NCBI GenBank assembly: GCA_036186865.1
Contig: AP025057.1
Coordinates: forward strand, 20,129,063 to 20,193,062
Length of the DNA stretch: 64,000 nucleotides
Direction of reading: 5' to 3'
DNA from: Eustoma russellianum
Lineage: Eukaryota > Streptophyta > Magnoliopsida > Gentianales > Gentianaceae
In this document: in pieces, positions 23,554 to 33,448 of the stretch
Layout: each line of letters opens with the position of its first letter
Position numbering within the stretch: the first letter of the stretch is position 1
Notes under the pieces: model-generated
Database searches by the model: none
The model's input: the letters and a program-made list of their open reading frames with translations, nothing else
Told to the model about the DNA's origin: nothing
Made by a program: the position numbers and the translations under genes

Positions 23554-25146
23554 ATGGCTACTGCGCCTACATTCGCCGCAGTAGTGGCCGGATCGGCCGC
23601 TCCATCGATCACCATCTCGCCGAAGACAGCGACTCGTTACAAAGGTATTCCAGTGGTATCTTTCCTTGATTCGGAAATTGATGCACTTGCTGCTCCTTTT
23701 CGGTATTCTCTAGTTGGTACTTTTTGGTATGGTCGTCCCCCATTAAAGGTCATACGCTCAGTCTTTGAGAAGATTGGGTTTCATCATGACCTTCGTATTA
23801 CTCTTATTGATCATACACATATTTTGATGGATTTTAACAATGAGGCGGATTATCTGCGATGTTTTTATCGTCGATCTTGGCAGATTTCTGGTTGCCACAT
23901 GAGGGTCACGAAGTGGAATGTTGATTTTGATCCGTCCTCCGATGTCCCCATCGTGCCGGTTTGGGTTGCCTTTCCTGCACTGCCGATACACCTTCATCAG
24001 CAGGAAGCTTTATTTGAAATCGTTCGTTCCATTGGCTTACCTATCAAGCTAGACGTGGCTACCTCCAAGGGCCTGCGTCCGTCGGTAGCTCGGGTGTGTG
24101 TAGAGATTGATGTATCTCAAGATTTGCCGCAAAAAATATATCTACAAGCCAAAGGTCGTTTAATCTTGCAGAACATTGTTTGCGAAGATTTACCTTTATT
24201 CTGTACTCACTGCCGCAGACTGGGACATGCACTCGCTGATTGCTCATCCACAGGAGAATCGAGTATTCCACCACCACCTCCTCCGCCTCCCCCCGTTCGT
24301 CAGCCCAAAACGCGGTGGACCCCTGTTAAACGTCCATCAGCCGCAAAACCTTCTGCACATGAGGGAATCGTTGATGTTGAAGCCCCTAAGGACCTCCCCA
24401 TAAATATCGAAGGACATATGGCTCAAAGTGCACAGCCACCTTTATCGACAGTTGATCCATTACACGTTCCAGACGCACTGGATGACACAGCTGATACCAT
24501 GCAACACCCTGCGCCTACTGCGGATCCATCTATATCACAGATTTTCTCTAGGTTGACTTAAGATTTATGTCTGGTACTGGTAGTGCAGCCTACATTGGAG
24601 TTTCAAAAGCAACTGGATCAGCAGCACATAGATACATCTGCACTATCTCTACAGGCCGCTGAAGCTAACATAGCAGAGAGAGCGGTCGACATATCTCCTC
24701 CGCCCTTGGAGATTTCAGACACGACCGTACAGCATGCTCACGAGATGAACCCACCGTCTGAAGTGGCTCCGGAAGTCCAAATTCAATCCATTCAAGTTGA
24801 ATTGCCAGTGCCACTAGCGATAATGCCAGCCATTGGCCAGCCTGCTTATGATCCCTTAATTGAACAATTCTATCAAGATCACTTTCGGGAAGAGGAAGAG
24901 GAAGTTGATTTGGCACTAGGTTTGGACAATGAAGCTTCTCTCTCATATACTCGCCGTAAAGGGATTGATTATGATGATCTACGCGAGAGTTTGCTCATTG
25001 CGGGAAATGATATGGATTGTTGCAGGACATCGACACTCATTGGCAGACTATCTCGGAAAAAACGCAGATCTCGGAAGGATCTTCCACCACCTCCACCGTC
25101 CTCAATGGTTACTAGACGGCACAGTCATCGTTCTTTTGAAATATAG
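23554..25146 (+). pseudogene. L1-B ORF1 (DUF4283-like, CCHC), with one in-frame stop
   Basis: The ATG at 23554 begins MATAPTFAAVVAGS. The first ~245 residues match L1-A ORF1 at roughly 85% by eye, including the GTFWYGRPPLKVIR block, the knuckle CTHCRRLGHALADC and a nine-proline run. A TAA at 24559-24561 breaks the frame, which continues in phase to 25146 with the basic RKKRRSRKDLPPPPPSS ending. Only this one stop separates it from a full ORF1 of about 530 codons. The stop position differs from that of L1-A, so the two decayed independently. Confidence 0.9.
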
Positions 25147-25256
25147 ATAGCTTAGCAGTCCCACGACTGATCATTTGATTTCTTTTTCTTTTATTTTACC
25201 TTATAGTAACGGCTTCCCTCGGCCTTTAACGCGGGATATGATACATAAATAAAAGC

Positions 25257-25273
25257 CGGAAGATATCCTTCCG
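25257..25273 (+). other. L1-B 3' terminal hairpin
   Basis: CGGAAG (25257-25262) and CTTCCG (25268-25273) form a 6-bp stem around ATATC, just after an AATAAAA signal at 25248. L1-D has a hairpin of the same size at the same place (48102-48116). Confidence 0.6.
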
Positions 25274-25281
25274 TTTAAATA

Positions 25282-25283
<2 letters not shown>

Positions 25284-25360
<77 letters not shown>
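25284..25360. repeat. (TA)n microsatellite at L1-B 3' end
   Basis: About 75 bases of TA broken once by TTGC. It may be the tail of L1-B, or LTR sequence into which L1-B inserted. Confidence 0.9.
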
Positions 25361-25363
<3 letters not shown>

Positions 25364-25537
25364 CCCCTTTTGTTTCTTACTGAATACATTATAACCATTT
25401 CATATGTTTATACCATTACTTGGACATGATTGACACACCACAGTTAATTAATTTCGAGGGGTTGTTACACCCAACGAATTCTTAACTTTAATTTAATACG
25501 TAACGGCTAGTTTGAAAATTCTCGGTGTAACACATAT

Positions 25538-25891
25538 GGGGTATTATTCTGTTCTGGACCTGATATCAAGGCATTTTCTGGATCCGTACGTATTATCCTC
25601 AGTAGGATAGGAGGTAGACGGGGTATAGTTCTCTTCTGGATGAAATCACTCGTAATAGATGATCAGTCTATGCAGAGAAAGTAAAGGCCATGGCTTAATG
25701 TTTCTGTTCCCTTCGATTTTGTTTTGCATCACTTGTTTTGTTCCATACCACATTTCATATGCATATCATTATTTCTCTTGTAAAATGCAACATGACTGTT
25801 ACAAAAGTAAGACAGTTACATAAGGGAAAAGATAACAGTAAGTTAAGATGTCAAGGAAACCGATAAAGTTTTGATTCAATTCGTAAGTAGT
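25538..25891 (+). other. Continuation of the unassigned stretch 5795-8237
   Basis: After removal of Gyp-1 and one CATAT copy this joins 8237. It repeats the phrase TATTCTGTTCTGGACC found near 8165. No coding frame is seen. It ends where the Cop-B LTR starts. Confidence 0.45.
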
Positions 25892-27327
25892 TGTTAGTGT
25901 ATGTGCCCTAGGCCATGATTTGGATGTTTATGTTATACATTTATTATTAATAAAAGAGGTTTTATTATCATTATTGTGGGTTAGTATGTTACACAATTTT
26001 GATATATGTACCTGATTCATTATTGTTATAGAGATAAAATAATTTATAATCAGTATGAGTATTGATTTGATAATCATGAGATGATTATGTGTATGGTGAC
26101 ACAAATCAATTTCATAGATACTTGTTAGAGAACAGTGTATTGGATAGACCCATCATGAGATTACTACATGGATTAGCGTCATAAGTAAATATCATGATAG
26201 TCATGTTTTAATCCTTTGACTTGAGATTGTCAAAGTTTCCAACATAAGGACTATTATATTTTGATATGATCAAACGTTATCCGTAACTAGATAATAATAA
26301 AGGTCATGATTGAATGTGATAGAAATTATGTAGAGGATATTGAACAATCAAGATAGAATTTGTCCCTCCCTTTTGAGAGAGATATCTTTGGGCTCCTCGA
26401 TTAGTGAGACTGTGAAATGCATGGCCGTGCTCAAATGAATTGATAGTGTGATCAATATCATTTGTTTTATCAATCTACTTAGAGATCGAGTAATCATATG
26501 TTTGAACAATATAAGTATGACACTAAGCATAACTTATGTTCAAACTAGATATCGTGTGACAAAGGGATTAATGCATGCGCTATTATTAGGCTAATTAGAC
26601 TGTACTCGAATTAACTGGGTAGTCGTTATGCCTTGCTAGAGGCCAATTACGACTTGTTGGTTTAATAGAGATTTAATCAACTGCCAATTAATAAGGGCCT
26701 ATCGGGTCACACACAAGAATGCGTATGGCTGAGATTCATAATATTGATAATATTAATATTGGATATTAATTATTATTATTATTGTCGTTTTTAATATTAA
26801 TAATATTAATATTGGATATTAATTATTATTATTATTATTTTTGATTTTATTTATATATACATATTTATATCATCGGATAATAACAATAGAATCCATATCT
26901 GATATTTTGATTGATTTTATCTAATCTTAACAGAATCCGTATTTGGTACGGATTATGATAGGCATTAACTAATCCGATCTGGAATCGGATTTTGATATCT
27001 ATATATATGTATATAACATGGTGTGTCTCGTACACCACACTACATCAGAAAACGAAAAGAAAAAAATCATTTTTGGAGAAAAGCGAGATCTCTCAGCCGC
27101 GCCGTTGAAGAGCTAGCACTCAGGGCAGAAGTATTCGTGTGGATGCCGACAGAGGGTGTTCGTGTTTTCTCACCTCCTTCATCTGCATAATTCGAATCGA
27201 CAGAGGTAATTTTTGAGTTTCTTTCATCTAATTAAACGAACACCATGGATCCTTGGTAGGAAATAGGAGATCAAGTTTTGTTTTTCCGCTGCGCGTTTTT
27301 GCAGTGATCTTGTCGAATTTCCTAACA
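25892..27327 (+). repeat. Cop-B 5' LTR
   Basis: It starts TGTTAGTGTATGTGCCC and ends CCTAACA one base before the primer site, giving 1436 bp. Two near-identical blocks of about 50 bases rich in AATATTAATATTGG and ATT repeats lie at about 26741-26840. A TATA stretch (26998-27017) precedes a GC-richer transcribed part. There is no second LTR to compare. Confidence 0.85.
26998..27010 (+). promoter_or_regulatory. Cop-B LTR TATA box candidate
   Basis: TCTATATATATG at the U3/R position, about 320 bases before the LTR end, is followed by mixed-composition leader. Position and motif suit a Pol II promoter; nothing else supports it. Confidence 0.45.
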
Positions 27328-27328
27328 G

Positions 27329-27340
27329 TGGTATCAGAGC
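27329..27340 (+). other. Cop-B primer binding site (tRNA-iMet)
   Basis: TGGTATCAGAGC follows the LTR end after one base. Confidence 0.93.
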
Positions 27341-29098
27341 CACTTGTTGATTTTGTTTAAATCGATTATATCATGCTTATGTGATTATATGTTTACTGTT
27401 TTTCGTGTGGCATGATATGCATAAAACGCTAATTCGAATTTTATGTAATGAGAGAAGAATGGTGGTTTTCAATACGTTTCCATGAAATGATTTGTATACG
27501 GCAGAATTCGTTTATCGTGTGATGATTAAAACGACTCTGTTTATATTAGATATAAACGCACGATATGCCATGATATGTGTAACACCATATTCGAATCTCA
27601 TCAGATGAGGGCGGATTGGTGTTTTTCAAATCGTTTTATGAGACGTTATAATTTGAGACTATTATATGTGATATAATGTTTTCGTTTTTCATGTGATGAT
27701 CAAAACGATTATGTTTATATCGATATGAACAACCGATAATGATTCTGTAAGAGTTTCTGCATATTCAAAACAGACAGATTATCAATTCGATTGATGATTC
27801 TGTTTTCGGATTTCGAATGGCAGATTATCAATTTGATTGATGATTCAATTTCGGATTTCGAATAGCAGATTATCAATTCGATAGATGATTCTGTCTCGGG
27901 TTTCGAATGATAACTCTCGGTTCGATCAATGCTTCTATAAGGGCTTACACGTATTTAAAACAGTAAGATAGTTAATATGATTGGCGAGTCTGTGTTAGGG
28001 TTCCGAAAAGAAAATTATCAATGGGATTGATGTTTTCTGATTGACGGGAACCCCGCCCGCTAACCGGCTAGCGGGACCGCCGTATGCGTACGCCCTATAG
28101 TTTGTTACCATGACATTAAGAATATCAATATATATTTATTTGTTATAATATGTTTGTGTAAGATATATTATAATTGTCGATGTCTTTGCATGGTGCATAG
28201 CGTGGCCTTAGGACCTATGTGATTGACTTAGTCATATTTTATTTTAGGTTATTATGGCCTGCGTGCCGCTGTAGTTTTTGTTGTATTTTATTATACAAGT
28301 AGTTAGGTTTTCTTTATTATTGTAATAAGTGAAGAATCAAGCTACAAAAGTGGTGATGCCGACACACACCAAGGACGAGTTGATTCCATGGAGATGGATG
28401 CACGAGCTCAAGAGTAGAAGATGTGTATCATTGCAAATGTTGTAATAGGAAGTCTTTCACATAGGGTTTCCTTTATGTTTTTCATTTGGTCTCATGAAGA
28501 TCATATTTAGTTTGGTCATGCTATGTCACGTTTATATATTTATCATTTTGTATGAGATGCGTGGATGATAGATTATATATATGCATATAGTATGCTATGA
28601 TATAATGATATGCAATGCAAGAAATAAACTACATTGAACCCTCATTAATAATTTAAGTCTTGATGCCATCCATGTCTTAAACACCTATTAAAACTGGGAT
28701 TGTATTAAAGTAGGTATTGTCAAAGCAATGTGCTTTAAACATTCCTAGCTACGTAGGATGAGTAATAGTGCTACTCATATGTTTAAAATTGGTTAGACTT
28801 AATTGGGCTATCAAAATGGTTTTGGGCCCAAGGTATTAGATGGAATCTAACATACAATGATATATGATGCCATTATTCCATAAATTCTAAGAGTTGCATG
28901 AGATGTAATTGGTAAAGAAGTTACCTACCTAAATAACTTAATTTTAAGCGTCATGACAAAGCTGAGTTTAGAATTAAGTCAAATATGGATCTTAGCTCAC
29001 TAAAATATTTCTTTTGAGGGTTATGTTTTAGTGGGAGTTTTATAAATTTTAACCTCATTATTAATAAAGTGTTACTTTGCATGTTTTGTGGATCATAA
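27341..29098 (+). other. Cop-B long leader without genes
   Basis: 1.76 kb between the primer site and the gag ATG, with no convincing ORF. It contains three imperfect tandem units (27775-27910) and an inverted GC-rich patch near 28055-28075 (CGCCCGCTAACCGGCTAGCGGG). Long structured leaders are common in this type of copia element. Confidence 0.7.
27775..27910 (+). repeat. Three 45-46 bp tandem units in Cop-B leader
   Basis: The units start at 27775, 27821 and 27866. Each begins CAGATTATCAATT and ends TTTCGAAT plus two or three bases. They differ by a handful of substitutions. A weaker relic continues to about 28030. Confidence 0.85.
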
Positions 29099-29620
29099 AT
29101 GGCTGCTAATAACAATTCCACCTTATCGTTGCGATCTATCTTTGAGAAGGAAAAACTGAAAGAATGTGGGACTAATTTTGTTGACTGGTTTCGAAACTTG
29201 AGAATTGTTCTCAAGCAATAAAAGAAGTCTTACGTGCTCAATGACACTGTCCCTGAACCCCCTCCTACTGATGCTTCTGTTGCTGCTAGGAATAAGCATA
29301 AGAAACATATGGAAGATTCCAACGACATAGGATGTCTTATGTTGGGAACTATGTGTCCAGGACTTCAGAAGGACCTGGAACACTTAGAAGCTTATGAGAT
29401 GAGTGTGCATCTCAAACAAGCTTTCCAACAACATGTTAGGCAGGATATGTTCGACGTTGCTGTTACACTTTTTGACTGTAAGATGTCTGAAGGTGAATAT
29501 GTTAGCGTTCATGTTTTGAATATGAAAGGCTATATAGATCACCTTGCAAGACTTGGATATCCCCTGAGTTTGGAACTCGCTACGGATTTGATCCTACACT
29601 CTTTACTAGCAGTTTCTCTC
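29099..29620 (+). pseudogene. Cop-B gag, N-terminal part
   Basis: The ATG at 29099 opens MAANNNSTLSLRSIFEKEKL followed by NFVDWFRNLRIVLKQ, the usual copia gag start. A TAA at 29219-29221 interrupts it. The frame resumes through the IGCLMLGTMCPGLQKDLE block and MKGYIDHLARLGY to about 29605, where a one-base deletion shifts reading into the next ORF. Residues of the particle-forming domain are otherwise recognisable. Confidence 0.88.
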
Positions 29621-29628
29621 AGTTCGTC

Positions 29629-31656
29629 ATGAACTACAATATGAATAATATGAAAAAGTCCATTCCTGAGCTACATAGTATGCCCAAAACTGCTGAGGGA
29701 AATATCAAAAAGCCTACCAAGGTATTGAGTGTCAATATCAAGCCAATGAAAAAGAAAGGTAAAGGCAAGGGTAAGCCCAAAGGTGCAAAGGGTGCAAAAA
29801 GGTCCAAGGGTCAAATTAAACCGAAACCTGAACCCAAGGCAAAGGTTCCTAAGGAAGGGACTTGTTTCCATTGCAACAAGCCTAGGCATTGGAAAAGAAA
29901 TTGTGACATTTATTTGGAGGAGTTGAAGAAGCTGAAGGGTAGTGCGACTACATCTTCAGGTAGTTATGTTTTAGAAATTAATTTATCTACTTCTTCTTCC
30001 TGGGTATTAGATACTGGATGTGGATCCCATATTTGTACAAATATGCAGGGGCTCAAAAGGAGTAGGATGCTGAAGAAGGGCGAGGTGGACCTAAGTGTTG
30101 GCAATAGAGCAAGAGTTGCTACTATAGCTGTAGGGACCTATGAGCTTGTCTTGCCCAATGGGCTTTTGTTAGTTTTAAACAATTGCTTTTATGTTCCTAC
30201 TACGATTAGGAATCTTATTTCAGTATCAGTTTTGGATGATGAAGGTTATTCGTTTTTAATTAAAAATAAGAAGTGTTCTATTTTTGATAAAAATGACTTG
30301 CTTTATGGTATTGCAAGTAGTTATAATGGCATTTATGTCCTTAGCCTTGATGATTCCAATGACAGTAATATTTATAACATATCTTCAAAGAGAACTAAGC
30401 CAAATGAATTAAACCCTACATATTTTTGGCATTGTCGCCTTAGCCATATAAATAAGAAGCGTGTATCTAAACTCCATCAAGATGGATTATTAGATTCATT
30501 TGATTTTGAATCATTTGAAAATTGCGAGTCTTGTTTGCTTGGAAAGATGACAAAGACCCCTTTTACTGGATATAGTGAAAGGGCTAATGACTTATTGGGC
30601 TTGGTACATACAGATGTATGCGGCCCAATCAGCATTAGTGCCAGAGGAGGATTTCAGTATTTCATAACTTTTACTGATGATTTCAGTAGGTATGGCTATG
30701 TCTACCTAATGAAACATAAGCATGAGTCTTTTGAAATGTTTAGAAATTTTCATAATGAAGTACAAAATCAACTTGGTAAGACAATTAAAACGCTTCGATC
30801 AGATTGAGGTGGTGAATATTTGAGCCAAGAATTTGACCAACATCTAAGAAATTGTGGAATCGTTTCACAGTTGACTCCTCAAGGAACTCCACAATGGAAT
30901 GGTGTTTCTGAAAGGAGAAATCGAACTTTATTAGATATGGTTCGATCTATGATGGGTCAAGTAGATCTTCCTTTATCTTTTTGGGGTTACGCCTTGGAGA
31001 CAACTGCATTCATTTTGAACCGTGTACCATCTAAAGCGGTTGAAAAGACACCATATGAGATATGGACTGGTAAGAGACCCAGTTTGTCTTTTCTTAAGAT
31101 TTGGGGTTGTGAAGCTTATGTGAAAAGATTAGTGTCAGATAAGCTAGCTCCAAAGTCTATCAAATGTATTTTTGTGAGGCATCCTAAAGAAACTAAAGGG
31201 TACTATTTCTATATTTCCTGAGAGAACAAAGTGTTTGTTGCTCGAAAAGGAGTCTTTTTAGAAAAGGAGTTTCTCTCTAAGAGAACTAATGGGAGTATAG
31301 TACAACTTGAGGAAACTCAAGTTCCACAAGATATCATTGAGCCATCTTTAGAGACAACTTCAGAACCACAAACAGTTATAGAGCCTGAAAATATAACACA
31401 AGTTCAATGCAGATCTGATAGGATACATCGTCAGCCAGAGAGATATGGATTTCTTGTGACTAATGATAGTGAAGTTATGCTCATAGATCAAGATGAGCTT
31501 ACTACCTATCAGGAAGCTATGTCAGGTCCAGATTCAGATAAATGGCTTGGAGCCATGAATTCTGAGATGCAATCCATGTTTGATAACCAAGTTTGGTCTT
31601 TAATTGATCCTCCAGAGGGTATTAAGTTGCAAATGAGTTTTCAAGAAGAAAACTGA
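29629..31656 (+). pseudogene. Cop-B gag end, protease, integrase
   Basis: In one frame there is a lysine-rich tail, a CCHC knuckle (CFHCNKPRHWKRNC), the protease site (WVLDTGCGSH), and the integrase zinc site (WHCRLSH...CESCLLGK). The DDE core follows with VHTDVCGP, RSD and VSERRNR. TGA codons at 30805-30807 (in RSD-GGEY) and 31219-31221 interrupt the frame; both look like arginine-type or similar codons turned to stop. The stretch to 31656 is the acidic linker ahead of RT, ending at WSLIDPPEGIK and a frameshift. Confidence 0.9.
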
Positions 31657-31919
31657 CATGGATGTAAATGTGCAAACCTACAAAGCAAGGCTTGTGACTA
31701 AAGGTTTCAAGCAAACTCATGGTATAGACTATGATGAAACCTTTTCACCAGTTCCTATGCTTAAGTCTATTTGAATTCTCCTTGCCATTGCAGCATACTA
31801 TGATTATGAGATATGGAAGATGGATGTTAAAACTGCTTTCCCTAATGGAAATTTACTCGAGGATGTGTACATGACACAACCTGAGGGTTTTGTAAATCCT
31901 GAGAATTCAAAAAAGATTT
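31652..31919 (+). pseudogene. Cop-B RT, N-terminal fragment
   Basis: The shifted frame reads DVNVQTYKARLVTKGFKQTH, GIDYDETFSPVPMLKSI, a TGA, then WKMDVKTAFPNGNLLEDVYM and QPEGFVNPENSKKIF. It ends there. The YVDD active site is not reached, so the truncation removes about two thirds of RT plus all of RNase H and the 3' LTR. Confidence 0.9.
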
Positions 31920-31974
31920 TTTTCTACTTGTTTATCCACACGAATAATCCTCTATAATCCTCTATAATTGTTTG

Positions 31975-33110
31975 ATAAACCAATTTGGTTTTATGTTAGG
32001 ATGGTCAATTATAGAGGCAATACACATATTAAGGGATGATGGGGAAGTGTAGGGGGAAGAAGCGTGATCTATATTGGAAAAGCGTATGATAGTGTGCCAC
32101 GTAGATTGATATGGGATAGTCTGGATGCAAGAGGGGTTCCTATGAAGTATATAGACACAATTAGATATATGTATGCTAGGACAAAAACAACCGTTCATAC
32201 GCCTATAGGGAATATGGACTTCTTCCTTGTGGAGGTAGGTCTCAATCAAGTGTCCGCTTTGAGTCTATTTCTTTTTGTAGTTTTTCTAGATGAGTTGTCA
32301 AAGCCGATCCAAGGGACAGTCCTATGGTGTATGCTTTTTGCTAACAATATTGTATTAGTCGTGGAAAGTAGACATATTCTGAGTATGTGACTAGAGTAGT
32401 TGTTGAGGTTCTTTAGAGAGAAAAGGCCTAAGGATTAGTCGTTCTAAGACTGAGTATCTGCACTACGACTTCAGCGGCGCAGCCGACAATGAAAATAGCC
32501 AACTCACCATCGAGGGTTAAATGATTCCAAAAGTAAGTAAGTTCAAGTGCCTAGGATTATGAGTGACGTAGCACACCGAGTTTAGGCAGGTTGGTGTAGG
32601 TGAAGGACGGCCTCAGGGATGTAGTGTGACAAGCATTTTCTAACTAAATTAAAGGGAAAATTTTATAGGGTGGTAGTGCGGCCAGCAATATTATATGGAA
32701 CAGAATGCTGGGCTATCAGGAGGACACAGTCACAGAAGATGGAAGTGGCAGAGATGATGATGCTGAGGTGGATGTGTAGGTATACAAAGCTAGAAATGAT
32801 AAGAAATGAGGTATACAGAGAAAAGTTAGGGGTGGCTAGTGTAGCAGATAAGATAAGAGAGAAAAGACTGAGATGGCTTGGGCATGTCAAGAGGAGGCAG
32901 ACAATGGCATTTGTCAAAGCAATTGAAAGCCTCTTTGTAGAAGGGAATACGAGTAAAGGCAGACCCAAACTAACGTGGGATGAGCAGATTAGGCATGATT
33001 TACTATAGCTGCACCTCTCTGAGGACATGGTCCAGGATAGGAGTTCATAGAGGCAGAAGATTAAGGTTGATGAGGGGTAGGCAGGATATAGAGGCACCTT
33101 AGAGCATACT
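31975..33110 (+). pseudogene. RTE reverse transcriptase core and C-terminus
   Basis: It resumes at INQFGFMLGWSIIEAIHILR. After a frameshift it reads KAYDSVPRRLIWDSLDARGV, the YARTKTTVHTPIGN block, and CMLFANNIVLV at 32331-32357. The catalytic pair of RTE (FADD) is here FANN. Then come RISRSKTEYL, YGTECWAIRR and the RLRWLGHVKRR signature near 32860. Stops and frame changes are frequent. About 300 bases of 3' UTR follow to the TTGTTGTTGT tail at 33431. Confidence 0.9.
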
Positions 33111-33431
33111 TAGAGGATTAGATAGTATTCACACTGTAGGTTGACTTTGCACTTTTTCGTTTCGGTATTCGTCTTTCAACTATTTGTGCATATTCACTAT
33201 TATGACTATTTTAATATCGGAAGATTTCAGTTTATGTTTATTAAAATCCCTTCACTAGTACATATTCCTATTATTGTGATATCTATCTAGGTATGTATAG
33301 AGCCAGGAGTCTCACTAGAAGCAAACTCTCTATCTATTGGGAGGGTGGTATTATTTGTCTGCCTTTCACCCTCGCCAGACCCTAGCGATAGCTTGTGCTA
33401 TCGTTGGGATATACTGGGTATGATTGTTGTT

Positions 33432-33448
33432 GTATTATCCTCATCACG
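33432..33448. repeat. RTE target site duplication, right copy
   Basis: This is an exact copy of 4905-4921. It directly follows the RTE 3' tail TTGTTGTTGT. Confidence 0.9.

Larger units (their letters stand above)
23275..25283 (+). mobile_element. L1-B: half-LINE, ORF1 kept and ORF2 absent
   Basis: The 2.0-kb plus-strand element has a 280-base GC-rich 5' UTR, an ORF1 clearly homologous to that of L1-A, and then only ~137 bases of 3' UTR with AATAAA and a small hairpin, ending in TA repeats. No endonuclease, RT or RNase H codon is present. The cut falls at the very end of ORF1. It resembles mammalian HAL1 half-L1 elements in layout. TA repeats lie on both sides, so the target duplication cannot be seen. 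Confidence 0.85.
8238..25532 (-). mobile_element. Gyp-1: chromovirus-type gypsy element with nested LINEs
   Basis: Two long LTRs (8238-11063 and 14503-25532, the latter swollen by LINEs) begin TGTAGC and end GTAACA in plus orientation. They are flanked by CATAT. The tRNA-Met primer site at 14489-14500 on the minus strand sets the direction. The internal region is only 3.4 kb. It keeps pieces of gag, RT, integrase and a chromodomain-like C-terminus in the right minus-strand order. Protease, most of RT and RNase H are missing. The chromodomain remnant points to the Tekay/Del lineage, which is an inference. Confidence 0.9.
14503..25532 (-). repeat. Gyp-1 5' LTR, split by L1-A and L1-B
   Basis: The LTR pieces are 14503-16838, 23221-23274 (one target copy plus TA repeat) and 25361-25532. 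They align in order with the uninterrupted parts of 8238-11063. The same two tandem arrays are present, at about 15180-15280 (34-bp units) and 15331-15455 (64-bp units). The segment 25361-25427 has no counterpart in the other LTR, where L1-C sits instead. Confidence 0.85.
25892..31919 (+). mobile_element. Cop-B: copia element truncated within RT
   Basis: It has a 1.4-kb 5' LTR, a primer site, a 1.76-kb leader, gag, protease, integrase and the first part of RT, all on the plus strand. It stops abruptly near 31919 in RT, where a ~55-base filler leads back into RTE sequence. No 3' LTR is present. Nonsense codons at 29219, 30805, 31219 and inside RT, and frameshifts near 29610 and 31650, show long decay. 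I am not sure of the clade. Confidence 0.9.
4922..33431 (+). mobile_element. RTE-type LINE, 5' truncated, itself interrupted
   Basis: The left part (4922-5794) encodes the end of the endonuclease domain and the linker into RT. The right part (about 31975-33431) encodes the RT core and the C-terminal domain and ends in TTGTTGTTGT, as plant RTE elements do. Exact 17-bp duplications flank the whole. About 60 codons of RT are missing between the halves, and 26 kb of other elements lie there instead. The 5' end is truncated, as is usual for LINEs. RTE elements move by nicking DNA and copying their RNA at the nick. Confidence 0.88.
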
